A stretch of 7,075 nt of DNA from Bacillota bacterium (GCA_023397245.1 JAEWUH010000254.1:1-7075), one strand, 5' to 3'. Positions 1-4,828 are shown, counted from the stretch's first letter. Numbers and translations: made by a program. The notes: generated from the letters alone by a model not told the origin.

Positions 1-72
1 GTTCGGGAGGGTTTGGAGGAAATCATGAAAAAATTCGGGATTCCCAGCACGATTCTGCAGTCCATACTGTAA
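1..72 (+). CDS. 3' end of an unidentified gene (partial)
   Basis: An open frame enters from the left edge and stops at TAA (70-72), giving 23 residues that end in GIPSTILQSIL. The residues look like an ordinary amphipathic protein C-terminus (acidic-basic helix EGLEEIMKKFG, then a hydrophobic tail). No family can be named from so little. It converges on rplL, and the hairpin at 128-165 lies between the two stops, so that hairpin may also help end this transcript. The 23 codons could be chance, because frame 3 is also open across this edge. What favours this reading is the protein-like composition and the stop just ahead of the intergenic gap. Confidence 0.45.
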   Translation, partial: VREGLEEIMKKFGIPSTILQSIL

Positions 73-127
73 TTCTGCTTCGTCCGCAGAGAATTGTGTA
101 CTATCGAATAAACAACTTATACAGAGC

Positions 128-165
128 AAAAAATCCCTGCCGCTTAAAAAAGCAGCAGGGATTTT
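128..165 (-). terminator. Rho-independent terminator of rplJ-rplL
   Basis: The arms at 152-165 and 130-143 form a 14-bp stem with an 8-nt loop (144-151). Read on the minus strand the single irregular position is a G:U wobble, and the stem runs into a T-rich tail (TTTTTT at 133-128). Read on the plus strand that position becomes a C/A mismatch, but a TTTT run also follows. The element is therefore best suited to rplL and may act weakly in both directions. It lies 19 nt past the rplL stop and closes the operon before any rpoB gene. Confidence 0.92.
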
Positions 166-184
166 AATTTCAGCTGAGCAGAAA

Positions 185-562
185 TTATTTAACTTCTACT
201 TCTGCGCCGGCCTCAACCAGCTTTGCTTTGATTGCTTCGGCGTCATCCTTGGAAGCGCCTTCTTTGATTGCCTTCGGAGCGCCGTCTACGACTTCCTTAG
301 CTTCCTTCAGGCCAAGACCGGTGATTTCACGGACAACCTTGATAACCTGAATCTTGTTTGCACCGCAAGCCTTGAGGATTACGTTGAACTCGGTCTGCTC
401 TTCAGCAGCGGTAGCAGCAGCCGGAGCAGCAGCGGCAGCAACAGCAACCGGAGCGGCAGCGGATACGCCGAATTCTTCTTCCAGAGCCTTTACGAGCTCG
501 GAGAGCTCAAGAACGGTAAGGGATTTAACATCTTCAATTAACTTTACAACTTTATCAGACAT
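185..562 (-). CDS. rplL: 50S ribosomal protein L7/L12
   Basis: The 125-residue product forms the flexible stalk of the large ribosomal subunit, which recruits and stimulates the translational GTPases (EF-Tu, EF-G, IF2). Residues 1-32 are the helical dimerisation domain that docks on L10. Residues 34-53 are the Ala/Pro-rich hinge (SAAAPVAVAAAAAPAAA). Residues 58-125 are the globular factor-binding domain with the conserved stretch TGLGLKEAKEVVDGAPK at 81-97. Length and architecture are normal. I start it at ATG 560-562 because GGAGG (571-575) sits 8 nt upstream; a TTG at 575-577 overlaps that Shine-Dalgarno site and cannot be the start. It follows rplJ after 43 nt and is the last gene of the transcript, with a terminator directly behind it. 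Expression is expected to follow the L10 leader upstream of rplJ. Confidence 0.98.
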   Translation of the reverse strand: MSDKVVKLIEDVKSLTVLELSELVKALEEEFGVSAAAPVAVAAAAAPAAATAAEEQTEFNVILKACGANKIQVIKVVREITGLGLKEAKEVVDGAPKAIKEGASKDDAEAIKAKLVEAGAEVEVK

Positions 563-605
563 TGTATTTACCTCCAAATATTATTTTGTTTTTAATGATT
601 ATGAA

Positions 606-1142
606 TTAAGCGTTGGCAGCCTGCTTCTCTGCGATTGCATTCAAAGCGACAACCAGACCCTTCATCGTACCGTTCAGCACGGTTACGAAACCTGTGATCG
701 GAGCGTTCAAGCCGCCCAGAGCTTTTGCAACCAGAACTTCCTTGGAAGGCAGTTCGGCAAGTTCCTTAACACCTTTTGCATCGATTGCTCCGCCGTCAAC
801 AAAGCCGGCTTTGACCTCGAACTTCTTGTTCGTATCGGCAAACTTGGTAAGGATCTTCGCGCCTGAAACGTAATTGTCCTTGCTGAAAGCGATTGCGGTC
901 GTACCTTCCAGAATATGGTCAAGGCCTTCGATTCCCGCGTCTTTCAGTGCAAGACGCAGCAAAGTGTTCTTTACTACCATATACTCGTCGCCGGCTTCAC
1001 GGAGTTCCTTGCGGAGCTTAGTATCCTCGGCAACCGTAATGCCCTTGTAGTTTACGATGACACCGGTGCAGGCACTCTTCAGGCTTTCAGTAAGAGAAGC
1101 AACAACCTGCTTCTTCTGCTCTAATACCTTTTCACTTGGCAA
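606..1142 (-). CDS. rplJ: 50S ribosomal protein L10
   Basis: The 178-residue product is the stalk base: it anchors L7/L12 dimers to 23S rRNA. The N-terminal rRNA-binding domain carries NYKGITVAEDTKLRKELREA (31-50) and VVKNTLLRLALKDAG (56-70). The middle has KALGGLNAPITGFVTVLNG (140-158), and the C-terminal helix (about 155-178) is the L7/L12 docking helix. Length is typical. The start is TTG at 1142-1140: GGAGG at 1157-1153 is 9 nt upstream, MPSEKVLEQKKQ is the usual L10 N-terminus, and no in-frame ATG or GTG lies nearby. A TTG start on such a highly expressed gene is less common and may temper initiation. In the family, L10 (as L10-L12 complex) binds its own leader and represses the operon; the matching leader is present upstream at 1183-1307. 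Confidence 0.97.
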   Translation of the reverse strand: MPSEKVLEQKKQVVASLTESLKSACTGVIVNYKGITVAEDTKLRKELREAGDEYMVVKNTLLRLALKDAGIEGLDHILEGTTAIAFSKDNYVSGAKILTKFADTNKKFEVKAGFVDGGAIDAKGVKELAELPSKEVLVAKALGGLNAPITGFVTVLNGTMKGLVVALNAIAEKQAANA

Positions 1143-1182
1143 ATGTATTCACCTCCATCTGTTGAGCTGCGACGCAATATCA

Positions 1183-1217
1183 ATAAAAAAGCCCTTCCCG
1201 ATTACCGCGGGAAGGGC
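1183..1217 (-). terminator. attenuator terminator ahead of rplJ
   Basis: On the minus strand, GCCCTTCCCG (1217-1208), a 7-nt loop (1207-1201) and CGGGAAGGGC (1200-1191) make a perfect 10-bp GC-rich stem followed by TTTTTT (1190-1185). This is a textbook intrinsic terminator, but it sits inside the rplJ 5' leader, about 40 nt before the start codon, so it must be conditional. GAGCTG (1245-1240) and CAGCTC (1169-1164) could pair around it. This is the attenuation device known for Gram-positive L10 leaders. Confidence 0.9.
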
Positions 1218-1307
1218 GTAAAAACACATTCATGCATTACAGCTCTATCCTCGGCAGGCTGGGAAACCCATTAAGCAAATGCGCCTGCTGTCTTTGAATA
1301 AAGTACA
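1183..1307 (-). ncRNA. L10 leader (ribosomal protein leader RNA)
   Basis: The 5' leader of rplJ-rplL on the minus strand shows the hallmarks of the L10 leader family. Around 1280-1250 there is an AGACAGCAGGC arm, a nested hairpin TGGG-TTT-CCCA, and the closing arm GCCTGCCGAGG. GCAGGC pairs with GCCTGC over 6 bp, and CCGAGGATAG has the look of the conserved internal-loop motif bound by L10. The attenuator at 1183-1217 follows. In the family, excess L10-L12 complex binds the leader and lowers downstream expression. The 5' boundary is estimated from the promoter at 1314-1345, not measured. Confidence 0.87.
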
Positions 1308-1313
1308 GCTTAT

Positions 1314-1345
1314 ATTATACTACCACAGACCGGACGGTCTGTCAA
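1314..1345 (-). promoter_or_regulatory. promoter of rplJ-rplL, with a dyad in the spacer
   Basis: A consensus -35 TTGACA (1345-1340) and a consensus -10 TATAAT (1319-1314) lie just past the rplA stop, but the spacer is 20 nt rather than about 17. A weaker hexamer TAGTAT (1322-1317) would give exactly 17 nt. A perfect 8-bp inverted repeat (ACAGACCG-TC-CGGTCTGT, 1325-1342) overlaps the -35 end and most of the spacer. Its position ahead of an L10 leader makes promoter function likely. Which -10 is used is unclear. Confidence 0.75.
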
Positions 1346-1352
1346 GCTTTTA

Positions 1353-2045
1353 TCAGCCAACCTTGTTCGGGTTGATGCGTACGCCGGGGCCCATTGTGGA
1401 AGCCACGACACAGCTCCTGATATACTGGCCTTTGGAAGCGGCCGGCTTTGCCTTGACGATTGCGCCGAGCAGCGCGTCAAAGTTTTCAAGCAGCTTTGCG
1501 CCGCCGAAAGACACCTTGCCGATGGTGCAGTGGATGATGTTGGTCTTATCGAGACGGTACTCGATCTTACCGGCTTTGGCTTCGTTAATCGCCTTGCCGA
1601 TTTCGCGGGTAACCGTACCGGCCTTCGGGTTAGGCATCAGACCGCGGGGGCCGAGAACCTTACCTAAACGGCCTACCAGACCCATCATATCCGGTGTGGT
1701 GATAAGAATATCGAAATCCATCCAGTTTTCATTCTGGATCTTCTGTACCATTTCTTCAGCGCCTACGAACTCTGCGCCCGCAGCCTCTGCTTCTTTGGCG
1801 GCGTCACCCTTGCAGATAGCAAGAACGCGCACATTTTTGCCGGTTCCGTTCGGCAGAACAATCGCACCGCGAACCTGCTGGTCGGCGTGGCGGCTGTCTA
1901 CGCCCAATTTAACGTGAACCTCAACGGTTTCGTCAAACTTGGATGTACCGGTCTTGACACACAGGTCAAGCGCTTCGTTTGCATCATAAAGCTTGGAACG
2001 GTCGATCAGCTTAGCGCCGTCGACATACTTTTTACCGTGTTTCAT
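1353..2045 (-). CDS. rplA: 50S ribosomal protein L1
   Basis: The 230-residue product builds the mobile L1 stalk at the ribosomal E site, where it contacts and helps release deacylated tRNA; it is also the classic translational repressor of its own operon. Domain I is formed by the two ends (about 1-65 and 160-230). Domain II is inserted between them and includes the family signature at 112-145, seen in part as MMGLVGRLGKVLGPRGLMPN (120-139) followed by PKAGTV. The C-terminus SKGQYIRSCVVASTMGPGV (204-222) is also typical. The start is ATG 2045-2043 with GGGAGG (2058-2053) 7 nt upstream. It lies 59 nt after rplK, and that gap carries one copy of the putative L1-binding element. No U-tract terminator follows rplA, so some readthrough into the rplJ leader is possible. 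Confidence 0.98.
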   Translation of the reverse strand: MKHGKKYVDGAKLIDRSKLYDANEALDLCVKTGTSKFDETVEVHVKLGVDSRHADQQVRGAIVLPNGTGKNVRVLAICKGDAAKEAEAAGAEFVGAEEMVQKIQNENWMDFDILITTPDMMGLVGRLGKVLGPRGLMPNPKAGTVTREIGKAINEAKAGKIEYRLDKTNIIHCTIGKVSFGGAKLLENFDALLGAIVKAKPAASKGQYIRSCVVASTMGPGVRINPNKVG

Positions 2046-2064
2046 TGGTTTTCCTCCCTATTGA

Positions 2065-2096
2065 GTGGTAAAATCGGATAGAAAAGTTCCTCCCAC
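2065..2096 (-). promoter_or_regulatory. putative L1-binding element upstream of rplA
   Basis: On the minus strand the order is GTGGGAGG (2096-2089), a 9-nt loop, ATCCG (2079-2075), 4 nt, TACCAC (2070-2065). GTGG pairs with CCAC and GGA with TCC, giving two short helices separated by an asymmetric internal loop. It ends 6 nt before the rplA Shine-Dalgarno site (2058-2053). The same blocks occur ahead of rplK at 2552-2597. L1 autoregulation of rplKA mRNA is known in bacteria. Assigning this RNA to L1 is inference from position and repetition. Confidence 0.6.
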
Positions 2097-2104
2097 CCGG
2101 GTGA

Positions 2105-2530
2105 TCAATCTACGACTTCAATGCCCATGCTGCGCGCTGTGCCGGCAACCATGCTCATGGCTGTCTCAACAGAAGCTGCGTTTAAGTCAGGCATCTTGGT
2201 TTCAGCAATTTTCTTGACCTGCTCGCGGGTAATTTTCGCTACCTTTTTCTTGTTCGGTTCGCCCGAAGCAGTCTCAATCCCGCAGGCCTTCTTAATCAGA
2301 ACGGCTGCCGGAGGAGTCTTGGTGATAAAAGTAAACGAACGGTCTGCGTAAACCGTAATGACGACAGGAATAATCAATCCTACGTCGCCTTTTGTGCGTT
2401 CGTTGAATTCCTTTGTGAACGCCATGATGTTGACGCCGTGCTGACCGAGTGCCGGTCCTACAGGCGGCGCCGGGGTTGCCTTGCCAGCAGGTATCTGGAG
2501 CTTAATAAAGCCCGTAACCTTTTGAGCCAT
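2105..2530 (-). CDS. rplK: 50S ribosomal protein L11
   Basis: The 141-residue product binds 23S rRNA in the GTPase-associated centre and, with the L10-L12 stalk, supports factor binding and stringent-response sensing by RelA. The N-terminal domain carries PAGKATPAPPVGPALGQHG (14-32), whose prolines 22, 23 and 26 match the known thiostrepton contact prolines, so the drug site looks unaltered. The C-terminal rRNA-binding domain spans about 72-141 and includes ITREQVKKIAETKMPDLNA. Length is exactly the family norm. I start it at ATG 2530-2528, the canonical MAQKV start, because GGAGGTG (2544-2538) lies 7 nt upstream; the open frame extends to a GTG at 2605 but that stretch overlaps the leader RNA. 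It sits between nusG and rplA. Confidence 0.98.
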   Translation of the reverse strand: MAQKVTGFIKLQIPAGKATPAPPVGPALGQHGVNIMAFTKEFNERTKGDVGLIIPVVITVYADRSFTFITKTPPAAVLIKKACGIETASGEPNKKKVAKITREQVKKIAETKMPDLNAASVETAMSMVAGTARSMGIEVVD

Positions 2531-2551
2531 TTTCTTGCACCTCCAAAATTC

Positions 2552-2597
2552 GTGGTAGATGGCGGAACGAATGAACGGATTTATTCGGTCCTCCCAC
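2552..2597 (-). promoter_or_regulatory. putative L1-binding element upstream of rplK
   Basis: It has the same ordered blocks as the rplA copy: GTGGGAGG (2597-2590), a 9-nt loop, ATCCG (2580-2576), then TACCAC (2557-2552). Here 18 nt instead of 4 nt separate ATCCG from TACCAC. GTGG/CCAC closes the element and GGA/TCC forms an inner helix. It ends 7 nt before the rplK Shine-Dalgarno site. The 9-nt gap length is identical in both copies while its sequence differs, as expected for an RNA whose structure is selected. The ligand is inferred to be L1. Confidence 0.6.
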
Positions 2598-2632
2598 AGG
2601 GGCACTGCCCCTCATAATAAGCGGTCTCCCGC
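2598..2632 (-). promoter_or_regulatory. two small hairpins between nusG and rplK
   Basis: On the minus strand GCGG-GAGA-CCGC (2632-2621) is a 4-bp stem capped by a GNRA-type tetraloop. After 8 nt, AGGGGCA-G-TGCCCCT (2612-2598) is a 7-bp inverted repeat, realistically a 5-bp stem with a 5-nt loop. The second hairpin abuts the putative L1 element at 2597. Neither is followed by a U tract, so they are not terminators. They may be part of the rplK leader fold or a processing site. Confidence 0.5.
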
Positions 2633-2647
2633 ATATTACCTCGATGA

Positions 2648-3169
2648 TCATTCCACCGCTTCAGCCTGATCCAGTTCAAGCTCAACCGGCGTTTCGCGCC
2701 CAAACATGGACACGGTGACACGGACACGGTTTTTGTCGACATCCACTTCTTCCACGGTACCGATAAAGCCCTCCAGCGGGCCGTCGACAATGTGGACGGA
2801 ATCTCCGACACGGTAAGAAACCTCAATCTCTTTCTGCTCGACGCCCAATCTCGCGACTTCTTCATCGGTCAGCGGAATCGGCTTTGACGACGGACCCACA
2901 AAACCTGTGCAGCCGCGGATGTTGCGGACAACATACCAGGACTCGTCGGTAAGGATCATCTTAACCAGGACATAGCCGGGAAAAATCTTCCGCTCAACGT
3001 CGCGCTTCTTGTTATCCTTAATTTCGGTAACTGTTTCAGTCGGCACGCGTATCTCCTCAATTAAATCATGGAGCTGGCGGTTTTCCACTGTCTTTTCAAG
3101 ATTGGAGGCAACTTTGTTCTCATACCCTGAATAAGTATGAACAACATACCATCTTGCGTCTTCAGGCAT
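2648..3169 (-). CDS. nusG: transcription termination/antitermination protein NusG
   Basis: The 173-residue elongation factor binds the RNA polymerase clamp and affects pausing, Rho-dependent termination and transcription-translation coupling. The NGN domain (about 5-108) begins with RWYVVHTYSGYE (6-17) and contains the hallmark RKIFPGYVLVKM (60-71) and RNIRGCTGFVGPSSKPIPL (82-100). The KOW domain follows at about 119-146, with YRVGDSVHIVDGPLEGFIGT at 119-138. Length is normal, with no inserted domain. The start is ATG 3169-3167 with GGAGGT (3182-3177) 7 nt upstream. It follows secE after 20 nt and lies upstream of rplK, the conserved secE-nusG-rplKA order. Confidence 0.98.
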   Translation of the reverse strand: MPEDARWYVVHTYSGYENKVASNLEKTVENRQLHDLIEEIRVPTETVTEIKDNKKRDVERKIFPGYVLVKMILTDESWYVVRNIRGCTGFVGPSSKPIPLTDEEVARLGVEQKEIEVSYRVGDSVHIVDGPLEGFIGTVEEVDVDKNRVRVTVSMFGRETPVELELDQAEAVE

Positions 3170-3189
3170 AATAAATACCTCCGCTTATG

Positions 3190-3426
3190 CTACTTTGCAA
3201 TGTTCATGATCAGTCCAAGCAGATTCATCAGAATTGTGTCCAAGCCAAAAATAAACAGGCCGATGATGATAATGGTTGCAAGAACCACGCCCGTATTTTT
3301 GAACACCGCCTGCGGCGTAGGCCACACGATCTTTTTGATTTCGCTTTTCACATCATGGAAGAACTTAGAGACGCTTTTGCCGGATTTGACAAAAATATTC
3401 TCTTTTTTTACGGTAGTATCTGCCAT
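3190..3426 (-). CDS. secE: preprotein translocase subunit SecE
   Basis: The 78-residue product is the small clamp subunit that holds the two halves of SecY together in the SecYEG membrane channel. It is the short one-membrane-segment form usual in Gram-positives. Residues 16-36 form the amphipathic surface helix, and the signature SEIKKIVWPTPQAVFKNT lies at 28-45. One transmembrane helix follows (about 46-76, rich in Ile, Leu, Val, Gly and Phe), and the protein ends in NIAK. The start is ATG 3426-3424 with GGAGGG (3439-3434) 7 nt upstream; the stop is TAG. Gaps to rpmG and nusG are 20 nt each, so these genes are almost certainly cotranscribed. Confidence 0.97.
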   Translation of the reverse strand: MADTTVKKENIFVKSGKSVSKFFHDVKSEIKKIVWPTPQAVFKNTGVVLATIIIIGLFIFGLDTILMNLLGLIMNIAK

Positions 3427-3446
3427 TTTCTGTCCCTCCGTCCGGA

Positions 3447-3596
3447 TTACTTAGATTCTCTGTGAAGAGTATGCTTCTTACAGAATCTGCAGTACTTGTT
3501 CATCTCAAGCCTGTCCGGATCATTCTTCTTGTTCTTCATCGTGTTGTAGTTTCTCTGTTTGCACTCTGTGCATGCCAATGTAATTTTAACTCTCAT
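3447..3596 (-). CDS. rpmG: 50S ribosomal protein L33 (zinc-ribbon form)
   Basis: This short 49-residue gene begins MRVKITLACTECKQRNY and ends HTLHRESK. L33 is a small large-subunit protein near the E site. Two CxxC knuckles (C9-C12 and C36-C39) are present, so this is the zinc-binding (C+) type rather than a zinc-free paralogue. The motif KNKKNDPDRLEMNKYCRFC at 21-39 is highly typical. Start ATG 3596-3594 has GGGAGGT (3609-3603) 6 nt upstream. It is the first gene of the rpmG-secE-nusG-rplK-rplA transcript, a common Gram-positive arrangement. Bacteria often carry a second zinc-free L33 used under zinc limitation; none is in this window. Confidence 0.97.
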   Translation of the reverse strand: MRVKITLACTECKQRNYNTMKNKKNDPDRLEMNKYCRFCKKHTLHRESK

Positions 3597-3628
3597 GACG
3601 GCACCTCCCGTTGTACGGAAAAATATTT

Positions 3629-3692
3629 AGGTCTGAAAAAGACCTCAGCCTCCCTCATTAAATGGGCGCAAAAAAATAACCCCTTTATGAGG
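3629..3692 (-). promoter_or_regulatory. structured 5' leader of the rpmG operon
   Basis: Right at the expected transcript start, the arm CCTCATAAAGGGG (3692-3680) can pair with CCCATTTAATGAGG (3666-3653) over about 12 bp, with one bulge and one mismatch and a 13-nt U-rich loop. Downstream, AGGTCT-TTTTC-AGACCT (3645-3629) makes a 6-bp hairpin followed by an A/T-rich run ending in TTTTT. The first arm's CCTCA can alternatively pair with TGAGG at 3647-3643, which would break the second hairpin. This gives a plausible attenuation-type switch. No known leader family is recognised, and folding was done by eye. Confidence 0.5.
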
Positions 3693-3699
3693 TGATAAC

Positions 3700-3729
3700 A
3701 TAATAACACACGGACGTACAGCCTGTCAA
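3700..3729 (-). promoter_or_regulatory. promoter of rpmG-secE-nusG-rplK-rplA
   Basis: A perfect -35 TTGACA (3729-3724) and a -10 TATTAT (3705-3700, 5 of 6 to consensus) are separated by 18 nt. The predicted transcript start near 3693 leaves a leader of about 97 nt before rpmG. A 14-nt sequence overlapping the -35 (3726-3739) recurs at the ddl promoter. Confidence 0.82.
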
Positions 3730-3739
3730 GTATTATGCG
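3726..3739 (+). repeat. 14-nt direct repeat, copy 1
   Basis: TCAAGTATTATGCG here is identical to the sequence at 4864-4877. This copy overlaps the -35 box of the rpmG promoter on the opposite strand and extends upstream of it. Chance is possible: a rough estimate gives about 0.1-0.2 such matches in a window this size. Confidence 0.5.
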
Positions 3740-3827
3740 ATAAATTTACTTCATCCTTCACAAAGCCGTATAAGAATACCGGTTTAAGCCTTTTGCCTTT
3801 TTCAGAAAATCCTGCCAAAAAGTCAGC

Positions 3828-3856
3828 AAAGCGGGCAGAAAAATTCCACCCGCTTT
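3828..3856 (-). terminator. probable terminator of the hypothetical gene
   Basis: On the minus strand, AAAGCGGG (3856-3849) and CCCGCTTT (3835-3828) form an 8-bp stem with a 13-nt loop, starting 12 nt past the stop at 3869. After the stem's own TTT comes GCTGAC and then TTTTT, so the U tract is interrupted and the signal is only moderate. The position between a gene end and the next promoter supports the call. Confidence 0.65.
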
Positions 3857-3868
3857 CCGATGCAAAAA

Positions 3869-4666
3869 CTATCTTCTCAGAGTATTCAGATTGTCCGCGA
3901 CAACTCTGGCTTCCTTTTTCTTCTTTTCCGGTTTGATTTTTTTGCCTTTTAATTTGATCGCCGCCGTATAGCCCTTTTTCAAGTCGTCGCTGAAAAGCGG
4001 CTTCATATTCTCAAGGGCGGTCCGGTCTTCGATGCCGTTGAGGATCACGATGGTAATAATGGAGCGCACGCTCATATCACCCGTGACATACATATCGTTC
4101 AGAAGGTCGCAGCAGCGCTTGACTGCATCCTTTTTCTGCGTCTGCACGCACAGGGCTTCAATTCTGGGGAGAACGCTGTTCCGCGTAAAGTTCACCGCGC
4201 GCACATCGCCGTATTTTGCTTTTTCTTCGGCAAGCTCGTCTTTCAACTCAGGAAAAATGCCGACGAAACGGTTGAAAAAGAAGATCGGGTCCGGGTTGTT
4301 CTCGTCGTCTTTCCTGCGTTTCTTCTTCGTCTTGAGTTCGGTAACGCGTTTGGGGCCCTGTATGGTCTCGACAAAGTCGTTCAGGATGCTTTCGGCTTCG
4401 GACTTGCTGTCCGTCTCCGGGTCAAAAAGCCAGATGGAAATGGACTTCCACTGCCCGTCCGGTTTGCCGTCGTCCATTTCGCAGGTACGCAGTTCAAAAC
4501 GCTTCTTATTTTCATTATAATATACACTGTAAGCGGCTTCTTCCGCGGTAAAAACGGCCGCGCGGCCGTCTTCGTCGTTCCATTCGCCGTCCGCTTTAAC
4601 AAAGCCCTGCTCCGCCAGCGCCGCTCCAACCTTTTCGGAAATCAGGTCAAACGCCTTCTGCTCCAA
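3869..4666 (-). CDS. hypothetical protein with two lysine-rich stretches
   Basis: I do not recognise this 265-residue protein with confidence. It has no signal peptide, transmembrane segment or metal-ligand cluster, so it is probably cytoplasmic. Residues 1-103 look like an alpha/beta domain (helix QKAFDLISEKVGAALAEQGF, then strands AAYSVYYNENKKRFELRT and WKSISIWLFDPE). A basic linker follows (KTKKKRRKDDENNPDP, 112-127). Residues 128-238 are mostly helical (FNRFVGIFPELKDELAEE; GDMSVRSIITIVILNGIED), faintly recalling HEAT-like or DUF7674-type repeats, which I cannot confirm. A very basic tail with KKKKK starts near 240. TTG at 4666-4664 is chosen as start because CAGGAG (4680-4675) lies 8 nt upstream; the GTG at 4675 overlaps that site. 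It is monocistronic, between the ribosomal cluster and ddl. The basic tracts could suggest RNA or nucleic-acid contact, but this is weak inference. Confidence 0.88.
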   Translation of the reverse strand: MEQKAFDLISEKVGAALAEQGFVKADGEWNDEDGRAAVFTAEEAAYSVYYNENKKRFELRTCEMDDGKPDGQWKSISIWLFDPETDSKSEAESILNDFVETIQGPKRVTELKTKKKRRKDDENNPDPIFFFNRFVGIFPELKDELAEEKAKYGDVRAVNFTRNSVLPRIEALCVQTQKKDAVKRCCDLLNDMYVTGDMSVRSIITIVILNGIEDRTALENMKPLFSDDLKKGYTAAIKLKGKKIKPEKKKKEARVVADNLNTLRR

Positions 4667-4674
4667 AAATATCA

Positions 4675-4680
4675 CTCCTG
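4675..4680 (-). promoter_or_regulatory. Shine-Dalgarno site that fixes the TTG start
   Basis: CAGGAG on the minus strand is 8 nt from TTG 4666. The alternative GTG start (4675-4673) uses the last base of this same site, so a ribosome could not use both. The site therefore decides for the shorter 265-residue product. Confidence 0.7.
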
Positions 4681-4775
4681 AATCTTTATAAATTCTTTTG
4701 AATTACTGTTTTAAAAATCAAATTATAGATGCTCTGATTCAACCGGTAACTCGGATTAAATCAATCCAGTTTATG

Positions 4776-4804
4776 ATTATACTACATAAAGAGTTGTTTG
4801 TCAC
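4776..4804 (-). promoter_or_regulatory. promoter of the hypothetical gene
   Basis: GTGACA (4804-4799, 5 of 6 to the -35 consensus) and a perfect TATAAT (4781-4776) are spaced by exactly 17 nt. The transcript would begin near 4769, giving a leader of about 100 nt, which is longer than needed for initiation. It diverges from the ddl promoter, with the -35 boxes about 25 bp apart. Confidence 0.78.
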
Positions 4805-4828
4805 CATACTTATTTATTAAATTTTTAA

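Noticed and set aside
2..66. Minus-strand frame starting near 66 as the real gene at the left edge
   Set aside because: It has no Shine-Dalgarno site and its peptide (MDCRIVLGIPNFFMIS) would start directly downstream of the rplL terminator without a visible promoter. The plus-strand 3' end is more plausible.
354..866. 170-codon plus-strand frame across rplL and rplJ
   Set aside because: It is antisense to two certain ribosomal protein genes, and its Ala/Thr-rich part is the complement of the L7/L12 hinge.
1325..1342. Dyad as an intrinsic terminator for rplA
   Set aside because: The 8-bp stem has only a 2-nt gap and is followed by GGTAGTATAAT, with no U tract. It fits a promoter-overlapping site better.
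1279..1917. 212-codon plus-strand open frame over rplA
   Set aside because: It lies antisense to rplA, begins inside the L10 leader and promoter, and has low-complexity Ser/Ala/Pro composition typical of a shadow frame.
3427..3446. Expected tRNA-Trp near rpmG/secE
   Set aside because: Some Firmicutes carry a tRNA here, but the gap is only 20 nt and no cloverleaf was found elsewhere in the window.
4722..4727. Second TATAAT upstream of the hypothetical gene
   Set aside because: No acceptable -35 hexamer lies 16-18 nt upstream. The pair at 4776-4804 is far better.
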